This document shows, in pieces, positions 44,951 through 54,484 of a stretch of 64,000 bases of DNA. Below the pieces are notes generated by a model that worked only from the letters and a program-made list of their open reading frames with translations, did not search any database and was not told where the DNA came from. This DNA is from Klebsiella planticola ATCC 33531. Its GTDB lineage: Bacteria > Pseudomonadota > Gammaproteobacteria > Enterobacterales > Enterobacteriaceae. The position numbers were made by a program, and so were the translations under genes. The DNA lies in the NCBI RefSeq assembly GCF_000735435.1, contig NZ_JMPP01000001.1, positions 1-64,000 of the forward strand. Direction: 5' to 3'. Each line of letters starts with the position of its first letter. Position 1 is the first letter of the stretch.

Positions 44951-45295
44951 TCAGACGCTGAATGAAGACCCGCAGCCGCAGGTGCTTTTCGCATTCGGGT
45001 TGGTCACGATAAAACGCGAGCCTTCCAGGCCTTCAGTGTAGTCGACAGCACCGCCGACCAGATACTGCAGGCTCATCGGATCGACCACCAGGCCTACGCC
45101 CTGTTTTTCGATGGTCATATCGCCTTCGTTAACCTGATCGTCAAAGGTGAAGCCGTACTGAAAACCACTGCAACCACCACCGGTGATATACACACGCAGT
45201 TTCAGGTTTGGATTGTCTTCATCTGCAATCAGGAATTTTACTTTTTTGGCTGCAGCTTCAGTAAACTCCAGCGGCAACGCTACGTCATCACTCAT
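44951..45295 (-). CDS. erpA: A-type iron-sulfur cluster insertion protein ErpA
   Basis: ErpA delivers Fe-S clusters to targets such as the isoprenoid enzymes IspG and IspH. The 114-residue protein has the three conserved cysteines in GGGCSGFQ and [10 protein letters not shown] hydrophilic N-terminus precedes them. It lies 81 bp after clcA's end is approached from the other side, on the same strand as clcA, and is probably transcribed separately. Confidence 0.96.
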   Translation of the reverse strand: MSDDVALPLEFTEAAAKKVKFLIADEDNPNLKLRVYITGGGCSGFQYGFTFDDQVNEGDMTIEKQGVGLVVDPMSLQYLVGGAVDYTEGLEGSRFIVTNPNAKSTCGCGSSFSV

Positions 45296-45376
45296 TTTAT
45301 GCTCCCATTGATACTTCTGACCGGTTAAAGAATAACCCGACCTTATGAGCCATTATCTAATACCCTGGTAAATCGT

Positions 45377-46795
45377 TCAAGTATTCTCCCCGGCAACCTG
45401 CTGCGCTTTTGCCGCCTGTTCTGCGGCCTGCTTCGCCAGCGTGCGCTCCAGGATCGTGGAATACAAAGGCTTACCGCCAAGGAATTGCGCCAGTAGTGTT
45501 GCGCCAAGACAGGTAATAATCATTGGCAAAATGAGCTGATAGTTATCGGTCATCTCCAGCACCAGCACAATCCCGGTCAGCGGAGCGCGGATTGACGCCG
45601 CCAGCAGGGCCCCCATTCCGGCAATCGCAAAGGTCCCGGCATCCAGATGATAGGCCGGCAACATCGGCGTGACCGCCATCCCGAAGGCGGTTCCCAGCAA
45701 GGTTCCCAGCGCCAGCATCGGCGCAAAAATGCCGCCGGGCGCCCCGGAGGAGAAACAGAGTAACGTGGTTATCACGCGGGCAATAAAGATAAACAGCAGC
45801 AGTCCCACGGAAAAGTTGCCCGCCGCAGCAATCGGAATCAGGTTAAAGCCGCCTCCCGCCGCCGCCGGTTGAATCAGCCCGAGAACGCCGCACATCCCGC
45901 CGATTAACCCGCCAATCAGCACCCACTTCTTCGTATTGCCGCCATGAATACGCTGGAACATATCCTGGGTGCGCAGCACCAGGCTATTAAACAGCGGGCC
46001 AACGCAGCCAAAAATCATCCCCAGGATCAGGTACAGCCACAGCGTATTCACCGGCGCATTGCTCAGCTTGCCGACCTCAATAATCGCCGATTCGCCATTA
46101 AAGATACGGAACACAATGCTCGACATGATCACGCCGGTAAAGACGGCTTTAATCGAAATCAGGTTGTAGCGAAACTGCGGGCGCATCTCTTCGATAATGA
46201 ATAAAATCCCCGCCAGCGGCGCGTTAAATGCCGCAGAGAGCCCCGCCGCAGCCCCGGTGGCCAGCAACGTGTGGCGCGCTTCGGGGCTGCGCATGCGGAA
46301 AATATCCAGCACCATTCGTCCGACGTTGCCGCCCAGCTGTACCGTTGGCCCTTCGCGACCGAGCACCATGCCGGCGCCCAGCGTCCCCATCCCGCCGATA
46401 AATTTCACCGGCAGCACTCGCCACCAGCGAACCGGACGCAGCTCTTCCAGCGCCCCTTCGATCTCCGGTATGCCGGATCCCCCCGCCTCCGGCGCGAAAC
46501 GGCGCACCAGAAAATAGCCCACCATCGCCAGCAACGCAGATAAAATAAAGGCCAGCGGCCAAATCAGGAACCCGTGATCCGCCACCTGCACCAGCGAACC
46601 GATACGCATGTTCTGCACCCAGTTGACGCTCTTTTCAAAGGCGACCCCCACCAGCCCGGCCAGCGTGCCGACCACGGCGGCCATCAGCAGCACCGCCAGC
46701 GGCGTTTTGTCACGTTGAACTAATCGACGTACCACATCGCCACGACGCAAGCGCACGATTTGTTTTGCTTCAAAAGTAGAGGCTTCTGTTTTCAT
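45377..46795 (-). CDS. clcA: H+/Cl- exchange transporter
   Basis: ClcA swaps two chloride ions for one proton and supports extreme acid resistance. The 472-residue CLC protein shows GSGIPEIEG (107-114), GREGP with the gating glutamate E148, the internal proton glutamate E203 in IIEEMRPQ and the selectivity segment [11 protein letters not shown]. The positions of both glutamates match E. coli when the ATG at 46795 is used. A longer in-frame ORF start adds 62 unrelated residues. Confidence 0.96.
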   Translation of the reverse strand: MKTEASTFEAKQIVRLRRGDVVRRLVQRDKTPLAVLLMAAVVGTLAGLVGVAFEKSVNWVQNMRIGSLVQVADHGFLIWPLAFILSALLAMVGYFLVRRFAPEAGGSGIPEIEGALEELRPVRWWRVLPVKFIGGMGTLGAGMVLGREGPTVQLGGNVGRMVLDIFRMRSPEARHTLLATGAAAGLSAAFNAPLAGILFIIEEMRPQFRYNLISIKAVFTGVIMSSIVFRIFNGESAIIEVGKLSNAPVNTLWLYLILGMIFGCVGPLFNSLVLRTQDMFQRIHGGNTKKWVLIGGLIGGMCGVLGLIQPAAAGGGFNLIPIAAAGNFSVGLLLFIFIARVITTLLCFSSGAPGGIFAPMLALGTLLGTAFGMAVTPMLPAYHLDAGTFAIAGMGALLAASIRAPLTGIVLVLEMTDNYQLILPMIITCLGATLLAQFLGGKPLYSTILERTLAKQAAEQAAKAQQVAGENT

Positions 46796-46973
46796 ACTCT
46801 TATCGTCAATAGTCATACAAATACGAAGGGGACATTTTAGCCTTCTGAACGTCCTACGTCGCGGGAAAAATGCACCGGCTGCGCTTTGTTTCAATTGGGC
46901 AAAACTTTCATAACTATCCTGGAATAACTTAGAATAACCAGCAAAACATTTATCACGAACCAGGATCATGGCA

Positions 46974-48254
46974 ATGAGCAAATCTGAAACACTCTATAGC
47001 GCCGCACGTGAACTCATCCCCGGCGGCGTGAACTCGCCGGTCCGTGCCTTTAGCGGCGTGGGCGGTACACCGCTGTTTATCGAACGCGCCGACGGCGCCA
47101 GACTGTACGATGTCGACGGTAAAGCGTATATCGATTATGTCGGCTCCTGGGGACCTATGGTGCTGGGCCATAACCATCCGGCCATTCGCAACGCGGTGAT
47201 TGAAGCCGCGGAACGCGGCCTGAGCTTTGGCGCGCCGACGGAAATGGAAGTCAAAATGGCGGAGCTGGTGACCGAACTGGTCCCCACGATGGATATGGTG
47301 CGGATGGTGAACTCCGGTACCGAAGCAACCATGAGCGCCATTCGCCTGGCCCGTGGCTTTACCGGCCGTGACAAAATCATCAAGTTTGAAGGGTGCTATC
47401 ACGGCCATGCCGACTGTCTGCTGGTGAAAGCGGGCTCCGGCGCGCTGACGCTGGGCCAGCCGAACTCACCGGGCGTACCGGCTGATTTTGCTAAACATAC
47501 CCTGACCTGTACCTATAACGATCTGACTTCCGTTCGCGCCGCGTTTGAGCAGTATCCGCAAGAGATTGCCTGCATCATCGTCGAGCCGGTAGCCGGCAAC
47601 ATGAACTGCATCCCACCGCTGCCGGAGTTCCTGCCGGGCCTGCGGGCGCTGTGCGACGAATTTGGCGCGCTGCTGATTATCGATGAAGTGATGACCGGCT
47701 TCCGGGTGGCGCTGGCGGGCGCGCAGTCATACTACGACGTAGTCCCGGATCTGACCTGTCTGGGCAAAATCATCGGGGGCGGCATGCCGGTCGGCGCATT
47801 TGGCGGTCGTCGCGAGGTGATGGATGCCCTGGCCCCGACCGGCCCGGTGTATCAGGCCGGAACCTTGTCTGGTAATCCGATAGCTATGGCAGCCGGTTTT
47901 GCCTGCCTGACCGAAGTCGCGCAGCCGGGCGTCCACGAAACGCTAACGGATTTAACCAATCAGCTCTCTCAAGGGCTGCTGGATGCCGCACGCGAAGCGG
48001 GCATTCCGCTGGTGGTGAATAATGTGGGCGGCATGTTCGGCCTCTTCTTTACCGATGCCGAGACGGTCACCTGCTATCAGGATGTGCTGAAGTGCGACGT
48101 TGAACGCTTTAAGCGTTTCTTCCATCTGATGCTGGAAGAAGGCGTCTATCTGGCGCCATCGGCGTTTGAGGCCGGCTTTATGTCGATAGCCCACACCCCT
48201 GATGATATCAACGATACCATCGCCGCCGCCCGTAAGGCGTTTGCGAAGCTGTAA
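46974..48254 (+). CDS. hemL: Glutamate-1-semialdehyde 2,1-aminomutase
   Basis: HemL converts glutamate semialdehyde to 5-aminolevulinate, the heme precursor. The 426-residue PLP enzyme has its cofactor lysine in CLGKIIGGG at position 265, as in E. coli, when the second ATG (46974) is used; AGGA lies 8 bp upstream of it. The ATG at 46968 would add two residues. It is divergent from clcA and convergent with fhuB. Confidence 0.97.
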   Translation: MSKSETLYSAARELIPGGVNSPVRAFSGVGGTPLFIERADGARLYDVDGKAYIDYVGSWGPMVLGHNHPAIRNAVIEAAERGLSFGAPTEMEVKMAELVTELVPTMDMVRMVNSGTEATMSAIRLARGFTGRDKIIKFEGCYHGHADCLLVKAGSGALTLGQPNSPGVPADFAKHTLTCTYNDLTSVRAAFEQYPQEIACIIVEPVAGNMNCIPPLPEFLPGLRALCDEFGALLIIDEVMTGFRVALAGAQSYYDVVPDLTCLGKIIGGGMPVGAFGGRREVMDALAPTGPVYQAGTLSGNPIAMAAGFACLTEVAQPGVHETLTDLTNQLSQGLLDAAREAGIPLVVNNVGGMFGLFFTDAETVTCYQDVLKCDVERFKRFFHLMLEEGVYLAPSAFEAGFMSIAHTPDDINDTIAAARKAFAKL

Positions 48255-48260
48255 TGCAAT

Positions 48261-48285
48261 GCCGGGCGGCGCAAGCTTGCCCGGC
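48261..48285. repeat. REP-type palindrome between hemL and fhuB
   Basis: GCCGGGC/GCCCGGC arms (7 bp) enclose an 11-nt loop, followed by CTGTG. The consensus and the position between convergent gene ends fit the REP family of Klebsiella. It may stabilise the hemL mRNA end. Confidence 0.7.
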
Positions 48286-48329
48286 CTGTGTTTGTGTCGC
48301 CCCGCTAAGCGAAACGCCAGCGGGGAAAA

Positions 48330-50312
48330 TTATCGGCTCTGTTTCCTCAGCAGATAAATAAAGTACGGCGCGCCGATAAAGGTCGACAGCAGACCTGCGG
48401 GGATCTGATACGGAAACATCATCATTCGCCCGCACCAGTCGGCAAAGACCAGCAGCAACCCACCAATCAGCCCGGCCATCACCATCTGCGGCATCGTCCG
48501 GCGGAATCCCATCATGCGCGCAATATGCGGCGCCATCAGGCCAACAAAACTCAGCGGGCCAATAGTCAGCGTGGCGGCTGCCGTCAGGCCGGCGGCCAGC
48601 AGCAGCAGAGCGACCCGCGACGGCGTCAGCGCCATGCCTACCGCGCGAGCGGCTTCCCCCCCCAGCGGCAGAATCATCAGCCAGCGCCGACACAGCGGCA
48701 CCAGAATCAGCAACAGCACCATCGCAATCCCGCTGCGCACCACCATCTCCGGCGTGGCGCTGTAGGTCGAGCCGGAAATCCACGTCAGAATCTGCGCCAT
48801 TCGCGGATCGCCGCTGGCCTGCAGCATCATCAACAGCATAGTGAAGGCGGTGCTGAGCGCCATCCCCGCCAGCAGCATCCGGTGCGGTGAGAAACCGCCG
48901 CGCCCGGCAGCAACCAAGATCACCAGCAGCGTCGCCGCCGCCCCCAGGCTACCGGCAGGCAGCAGCCAGCCGAAAGCGTTGCCGGGAACGAAAAACAGCA
49001 TCAGGACAATACCAAAAGCCGCGCCGGAGCTGATGCCCAGCACTTCCGGGCTGGCCATCGGGTTACCGGTCAGACGCTGGATAATACAACCCGCGACCGC
49101 CAGCATCACCCCGGCGAACAGCGCGGCGAGCACCCGCGGCCAGCGCCACGGCATCAGTTGATCCAGCAGCGTGCCGCTCGCCCAGTGCCAGCTCTGGGCA
49201 TCTCGCCCAAAGGCCAGCGCCACGAGGAGCGCCAGCAGCAGAATCAGCAAGCCGCCAAACGCAAATACCCGTACGTTTTGCCGTTCCACCAGCACTTTAT
49301 CGCCGGCATTCATCACCGGCGCACTGATGCTGCGCAAGCGCGGCAGCAGCCACAGCAGCAGCGGCGCGCCGATCAGCGCCGTTACGGAACCGGTGGACAC
49401 TTCCCGCCACACCCGGGTCAGCCACAGAATAATTTGGTCAGACAGCCAGAGAATGAGCGCGCCAATCACCGCCGCCAGCAGCAGACGCGACAGCAGACGA
49501 CGCGCGCCGAGCATTTTCGCCAGCAGCGGCGAAAACAGGCCGATAAAACCGATAATCCCCACCGCATTCACCAGCATCGCGCTGATCACGATAGCCAGCG
49601 TCAGCGTGGCCAGGCGCGCCAGAGAGAGCGCCAGTCCGAGATTACGCGCCACGCCATCATCCAGCCCCATCAGCGTGAGGGGGCGCAGCAGCAGCAGCGT
49701 TAAAATGAGGCCACCGAGCAGCTGCGGCCACAGCCGTTGCACCACGCTCCAGTCGGTTTGCGTCAGCGTACCGGTGCTCCACAGGAACATACTTTGCAGC
49801 TGATCGTGATGGAAAATGACCATCAGCTGGTTCAGCGCTCCGCAGTACAGACTGACCACCAGACCGGCCAGAATCAGGGTTACCGGCGACAGACGTTTTC
49901 CCCACGAGACGCCGAAAACCAGCGCCCCGACAAGACAGGCCCCCGCCAGCGCGGCGAACTGCGAAGCCAGAACGCCGGGAATCGCCCACAGCGTCGTCAC
50001 CGTCATCCCCAGCTGAGCGCCGGTCGCGACCCCGAGGGTGGTTGGTTCCGCCAGCGGGTTGCGCAGCACCTGCTGGAACAGCACGCCCACCAGTCCGAGC
50101 CCCGCGCCAACCAGCAGCGACACCGCCAGTCTCGGCAGCAGGCTGTAGTGGAACAACATCTGCGCGATATTGTCGATATCCGGCTGCCACAGCGCCTGAC
50201 GCCACTCGTGCTGCGGCAGCGCCGCCTGGAGATTGAAGAAGCTGAGCGTAAACGCAGCAATCGCCAGCACCGTCAGCAGCAAAGCCGCCAGAGGAGACAG
50301 TCGCGATCTCAT
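48330..50312 (-). CDS. fhuB: Ferric hydroxamate ABC importer, permease
   Basis: FhuB moves ferrichrome and other hydroxamate siderophores through the inner membrane. The 660-residue protein is a fusion of two BtuC-like halves, each with about ten membrane segments. Each half repeats a motif (LVGAGLGLVGVLFQQVLRNPLAEPTTLGVATG in the first, AVAGCIIQRLTGNPMASPEVLGISSG in the second). Its start overlaps fhuD by 4 bp. Length equals E. coli FhuB. Confidence 0.97.
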   Translation of the reverse strand: MRSRLSPLAALLLTVLAIAAFTLSFFNLQAALPQHEWRQALWQPDIDNIAQMLFHYSLLPRLAVSLLVGAGLGLVGVLFQQVLRNPLAEPTTLGVATGAQLGMTVTTLWAIPGVLASQFAALAGACLVGALVFGVSWGKRLSPVTLILAGLVVSLYCGALNQLMVIFHHDQLQSMFLWSTGTLTQTDWSVVQRLWPQLLGGLILTLLLLRPLTLMGLDDGVARNLGLALSLARLATLTLAIVISAMLVNAVGIIGFIGLFSPLLAKMLGARRLLSRLLLAAVIGALILWLSDQIILWLTRVWREVSTGSVTALIGAPLLLWLLPRLRSISAPVMNAGDKVLVERQNVRVFAFGGLLILLLALLVALAFGRDAQSWHWASGTLLDQLMPWRWPRVLAALFAGVMLAVAGCIIQRLTGNPMASPEVLGISSGAAFGIVLMLFFVPGNAFGWLLPAGSLGAAATLLVILVAAGRGGFSPHRMLLAGMALSTAFTMLLMMLQASGDPRMAQILTWISGSTYSATPEMVVRSGIAMVLLLILVPLCRRWLMILPLGGEAARAVGMALTPSRVALLLLAAGLTAAATLTIGPLSFVGLMAPHIARMMGFRRTMPQMVMAGLIGGLLLVFADWCGRMMMFPYQIPAGLLSTFIGAPYFIYLLRKQSR

Positions 50313-51199
50313 GCCTCACCTCCCTGAGCATCCGCCAGTACGCGGGCAAAATGCATCGCCGACAGCGTCGCGCCGTAGAACCAGACCGCCGGCACGCGCT
50401 GGAAGCGCCCTTCGCGGACAAACGGCATCGCCTGCCAGAGCGGCGTACTCATCAGTTGGCTCATTTCGGCATGATTACCATGATCAAAGCAGATAACATC
50501 GGTCTCTTTGTAGGCGGCCAGCCGATCGATGCCGACGCTGACGCTGCCCCAGAAGGCGGTTTCACCGCGCCAGGCATTTTTAATCCCCAGGCGATCGAGC
50601 ACCTCCTGGAACAGGCAATTATTGCCGAAAACCAGGACATGGCGGGGATCGAGTAAGGTGATCATCAGCAGCGGACGATCGCCTCGACGGGCGAAACGCG
50701 GGCGCAGGTTCTCCATCAGCGCATCAAATTCCGCCAGATGGCGCTTCGCCGCCTGCTGGCGGCCAATCAGCTCGGCCATCTCGTTGAGTGACTGCTGCGC
50801 CATCAGCAGCGGTCGTTTACCGTCGCTGAAGGTGAATCCCCGCCCCGGGGCAATACGCGCCAGTTTCTCTGGCGACGGCCCGTATCCGGCCGACCAGACG
50901 ATAAACGACGGTTTCATCTGCGTCAGCAGCTCGAGATTCGGCTCCGTACGCAGCCCGACATCAATCACCGAGGAGGGCAGCGCCGGTTCATTCACCCACA
51001 GGTTATAGTTCGGGATATCGGCCACGCCGTAGGGCGTCACGCCAAGCGCCAGCAGGAGTTCTGCCGGCAGCCACTCCAGCGCCACAATACGCTGCGGATC
51101 GAGGGTTGCGGCCTGGGCGCCGCGCATCTGCCACAGCAGGGGTGACAGGGCCATCGCCGCCAGCAGACGGCGACGGGTTATTAAAGGCGTCTTTTCCAT
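50309..51199 (-). CDS. fhuD: Ferric hydroxamate-binding periplasmic protein
   Basis: FhuD carries hydroxamate siderophores from FhuA to FhuB/FhuC. The 296-residue precursor has a twin-arginine-like signal (ITRRRLLAAMALSPLLWQ). Binding residues of the family lie in LEWLPAELLLALG and IVWSAGYG. The ATG at 51199 shares one base with the fhuC TGA stop. A TTG one codon upstream is an alternative. Confidence 0.95.
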   Translation of the reverse strand: MEKTPLITRRRLLAAMALSPLLWQMRGAQAATLDPQRIVALEWLPAELLLALGVTPYGVADIPNYNLWVNEPALPSSVIDVGLRTEPNLELLTQMKPSFIVWSAGYGPSPEKLARIAPGRGFTFSDGKRPLLMAQQSLNEMAELIGRQQAAKRHLAEFDALMENLRPRFARRGDRPLLMITLLDPRHVLVFGNNCLFQEVLDRLGIKNAWRGETAFWGSVSVGIDRLAAYKETDVICFDHGNHAEMSQLMSTPLWQAMPFVREGRFQRVPAVWFYGATLSAMHFARVLADAQGGEA

Positions 51200-51996
51200 C
51201 AATAGACAAAGCTTACCGGCGCGCTACCCGCCGGATGCGGCAGAATACCCATCGGAATACCGTAAATTTGCTCCAGCGTTTCGCTGCGCATCAGCTGCGC
51301 GGGCGTTCCCTGAGCAATCATCTCACCACCGCGTAACGCGACCAGATAATCACAGTAACGGGCAGCCATGTTGATATCGTGCAGGACGGCGATCACCGTT
51401 AACCCGCGCTGTTGACTCAAACGATGCACCAGTGCCAGGACATCAACCTGATGGGCGATATCCAGCGCCGAGGTGGGTTCATCCAGCAATAAACAGCGGC
51501 TGTCCTGCGCCACCAGCATGGCAATCCACGCCCGCTGCCGTTCACCGCCGGACAGGCTGTCAACCAGCCGGTGCGCCAGAGGCTTAAGACCGACCAGCGC
51601 AATCGCCTCTTCCACTTTCTCGCGGTCGGCGGCGCCAAAACGCCCCAGCGCGCCGTGCCACGGATAGCGGCCGATTGCCACCAGCTCACGCACCGTCATC
51701 CCTTCCGCCGGCGGTAACTGCTGCGGCAGGTAGGCCACTTTACGGGCAAAGGCTTTGCTGCTCCAGCTGTCCAGCGGCTGCCCGTCCAGCAGCACATCGC
51801 CTTCCGACGGCGGCTGATGACGGCCGAGCATTTTCAGCAGTGTGGATTTGCCGGAGCCATTATGGCCAATCAGCCCCGTCACTTGTCCCGCCGGGAAAGT
51901 TAAGGAGAGAGGATGCAGCAGCGTACGGCCAGGTACGCGGAAGGTAACGCGATTCAACGAAAACGTGGTATCAGAGTGCGGAGAGTTTTCCTGCAT
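51199..51996 (-). CDS. fhuC: Ferric hydroxamate ABC importer, ATPase
   Basis: FhuC powers the FhuB permease. The 265-residue protein has Walker A GHNGSGKST, the signature LSGGERQR and Walker B CLLLDEPTSALD. The start at ATG 51996 (MQENSPHSDTT) matches the family. A longer reading begins inside the fhuA end and is rejected. Spacer to fhuA is 46 bp. Confidence 0.96.
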   Translation of the reverse strand: MQENSPHSDTTFSLNRVTFRVPGRTLLHPLSLTFPAGQVTGLIGHNGSGKSTLLKMLGRHQPPSEGDVLLDGQPLDSWSSKAFARKVAYLPQQLPPAEGMTVRELVAIGRYPWHGALGRFGAADREKVEEAIALVGLKPLAHRLVDSLSGGERQRAWIAMLVAQDSRCLLLDEPTSALDIAHQVDVLALVHRLSQQRGLTVIAVLHDINMAARYCDYLVALRGGEMIAQGTPAQLMRSETLEQIYGIPMGILPHPAGSAPVSFVY

Positions 51997-52042
51997 AGCG
52001 GCGACCTGGTGAACGGCGCGGCGAACCGCGCCCGGTAAGTGA

Positions 52043-54256
52043 TTAGAAGCGGAAGGTTCCGGTCGCAATAACCTGACGTCCTGCGCCCCAGTAGCACGCG
52101 TATTCGCTGTAGCAGCTGGATACGTACTCACGATCGAACAGGTTGTTCACGTTGATCCCCACAGACGATCCTGGCAGACCAAAACGCGCCAGATCGTATT
52201 TCACCGTGGCATCCATCAAGGCATAGCCAGCCACGTTGAAGGAGTCGTTTTTCTTCCCGGTGTCCGTATCATTTTTGTAGTAGCTCACCGTCGAGCCGAT
52301 ATAACGCGCCCCGGCCCCAACCGTCAGACCGCTCAGCGCGCTCTCGTGGAAGGTATAATCTGCCCACAGCGACGCCATGTTGCGCGGAACTTCCGCCGGA
52401 CGTTTGCCTTTGAATACGGTGTCTTCGGTGTACTCCGCATCGGTATAGCTATAGGCCGCCGTCAGGTTGATATTGGCATTGACCGCCGCTTTTGCTTCCA
52501 GCTCAAAACCGCGCGAGCGAATTTCACCTGTTTGAACGCTATAAATTCCGTACGGATCGTTGGGATCCGCGGTCAGGTTTTTGTCTTTGGTCAGCTGATA
52601 GACTGCCGCGGTCACCACCACCGGCATGTCTTTCGGGACGTATTTCACGCCCGCTTCATACTGCTCGCCGCGGGAAGGATCGAACGGCTTGCCTTCGCGG
52701 GAAGAGCCGGAAACCGGTTCGAAGGACTGGCTATAGCTGAAGTACGGAGAAATTCCGTTATCGAACAGATAGTTAATACCGCCACGCCAGGTAAACTGCT
52801 GATCGTGGTTTTCCGCGAGATCGTTAGAAGAGCGCGTCAGGGTTGAAGCCATGGCGTAATCATAGCGGCCGCCCAGCGTCATCACCCATTTGTCCCACTC
52901 CATCTGGTCCTGAGCATACAGGCCGGTCTGCTCCATACGGTTCAGCACCGCGTAGGGGAAGTTCACGTTGACGTTCGCATCACCGTATTGCGGGTTGCTC
53001 ATGCTGATTGAATCGGCAGAACCGTATTCAGCATTCACATCGTTACGCATGCGCGAATAATCAACGCCGGTCAGCAACGTATGGTTGACCGCGCCGGTGG
53101 CAAAGTCAGACTGCAGCTGCGTATCAACGGTGAACGTATTGAGATGTTCATCAGAACGCACATAGGCGCGGTTGATTTGGCCCGGAGCCGAATAGCCGTT
53201 ACCGTAAACGGAGCGATACAGCGTCTTCACGTCGGCATAGCGCAGGTTCTGGCGCACGGTGAAGGTGTCATCAAACTGATGCGAGAAGCTGTAGCCGACC
53301 ATCTGCTGACGGCGGGACATCTTGTTATCCGGCTCGCCTTCGTTGTAATCAGTCGGCAGCTTATGGGCGTTGCCGTTGGCGTCGTAATACGGCACCACGG
53401 TCCCTTCGCGAGGCAGCCAACCGTAGTAACCGGCATACGGATCGTTCTGGAAGTTACTGAGGAAAGTGAAGTCGGTTTTATCATCCGGACGCCAGCTGAA
53501 GGAGGGCGCGACCGCGTAGCGAGTTGATTTCGCCATCTGCTGCTGCGCATCCTGACTGCGGCCTAAACCGGTCAGTCGATATGACCACACGCCGTTATCA
53601 TCGATGGCATCACTGAAGTCAAAACCGGTCTGCCACAGATTATCGGTACCCATTTTGAACTGAATTTCTTTCAGCGGTTCGGTCGTCGGACGCTTGCTCA
53701 CCATGCTGACGATACCGCCAGGGTTGCTGTTGCCGTACAGCACCGATGTTGGTCCACGCATCACTTCCACGCGCTCAAGGAAGTAAGGGTCCATCGACAC
53801 TTCTGAATAGTTATTCCCCTGCAGCTTCATGCCGTCCAGATACTGGTTGGTATTGACCGTTGTGGAGGTCGTGAAGCCGCGAATGGTCACCACGTCATAG
53901 GTGGTAGAGCTGCCGCGGGTGGAGAAGACGCTCGGCGTATAGGACAGCGCCTCTTTTACCGTCGTCGGCTGCTTCATGTCCATCTCGGCGCGGGTGACGA
54001 CGGAGACAGACTGCGGTGTTTTTTCAATCGGAGTATCGGTTTTGGTCGCCGTTGCCGAATGTTTCGCAGCGATCGTGGGCGCCGGCCCCCAGGCACTCTC
54101 TTGGGTGGCCGGTGCCGCGATAACGGTGATGGTTTCTTCTTTTTTCGGTTCAACTGCTGCCTGCGCATAGACAGACATGCCGCTAACCGCCGTGGCTACT
54201 ACGACTGCGATTTTACGCAGCGAGTGATTTGGCTGAGCAGTTTTTGGACGCGCCAT
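52043..54256 (-). CDS. fhuA: Ferrichrome outer-membrane receptor
   Basis: FhuA is a TonB-dependent 22-strand barrel that imports ferrichrome; in E. coli it is also a phage and colicin M receptor. The 737-residue precursor has a signal peptide ending AQA|AVEP and a TonB-box-like ETITV segment. A plug domain follows (about 75-190, with MRGPTSVLYGNSNPGG), and the protein ends with an aromatic Phe. It is about ten residues shorter than E. coli FhuA. The loop corresponding to L4 has no cysteines, whereas the near-terminal pair in SSCYSEYACYW is kept. Confidence 0.95.
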   Translation of the reverse strand: MARPKTAQPNHSLRKIAVVVATAVSGMSVYAQAAVEPKKEETITVIAAPATQESAWGPAPTIAAKHSATATKTDTPIEKTPQSVSVVTRAEMDMKQPTTVKEALSYTPSVFSTRGSSTTYDVVTIRGFTTSTTVNTNQYLDGMKLQGNNYSEVSMDPYFLERVEVMRGPTSVLYGNSNPGGIVSMVSKRPTTEPLKEIQFKMGTDNLWQTGFDFSDAIDDNGVWSYRLTGLGRSQDAQQQMAKSTRYAVAPSFSWRPDDKTDFTFLSNFQNDPYAGYYGWLPREGTVVPYYDANGNAHKLPTDYNEGEPDNKMSRRQQMVGYSFSHQFDDTFTVRQNLRYADVKTLYRSVYGNGYSAPGQINRAYVRSDEHLNTFTVDTQLQSDFATGAVNHTLLTGVDYSRMRNDVNAEYGSADSISMSNPQYGDANVNVNFPYAVLNRMEQTGLYAQDQMEWDKWVMTLGGRYDYAMASTLTRSSNDLAENHDQQFTWRGGINYLFDNGISPYFSYSQSFEPVSGSSREGKPFDPSRGEQYEAGVKYVPKDMPVVVTAAVYQLTKDKNLTADPNDPYGIYSVQTGEIRSRGFELEAKAAVNANINLTAAYSYTDAEYTEDTVFKGKRPAEVPRNMASLWADYTFHESALSGLTVGAGARYIGSTVSYYKNDTDTGKKNDSFNVAGYALMDATVKYDLARFGLPGSSVGINVNNLFDREYVSSCYSEYACYWGAGRQVIATGTFRF

Positions 54257-54279
54257 GGGTATATCTCTGATGAAAGTGA

Positions 54280-54308
54280 ATGATAACGTAAACGAGAATT
54301 ATTATTAT
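54280..54308 (-). promoter_or_regulatory. Fur-box region upstream of fhuA
   Basis: An A/T-rich segment with overlapping GATAAT-like hexamers (minus strand: AATAATTCTCGTTT and ACGTTATCATTC) lies 24-52 bp before the fhuA ATG. E. coli fhuA has a very similar Fur-regulated region. Iron repression of fhuACDB is inferred from this. Confidence 0.75.
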
Positions 54309-54437
54309 GACCGTTGCATAATAGGCGAAACGCAGAATACAAGGCAAGTGGTATGCCCCGCGCTGGAGACTGAAGGACGAAATAATAACCAGGCAGTTAT
54401 TGTGGGGTTAAGTGACTGTTAAGTAATGTGCAGAAAT

Positions 54438-54471
54438 AAAAAAGCCCCCTGATACATCTGTATCAGGGGGC
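54438..54471 (-). terminator. Terminator after mrcB
   Basis: A perfect 13-bp stem GCCCCCTGATACA/TGTATCAGGGGGC with a 2-nt loop is followed by six T on the minus strand, placed just beyond the mrcB stop. It isolates mrcB from the fhu operon. Confidence 0.93.
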
Positions 54472-54484
54472 CTGGTGACGACGA

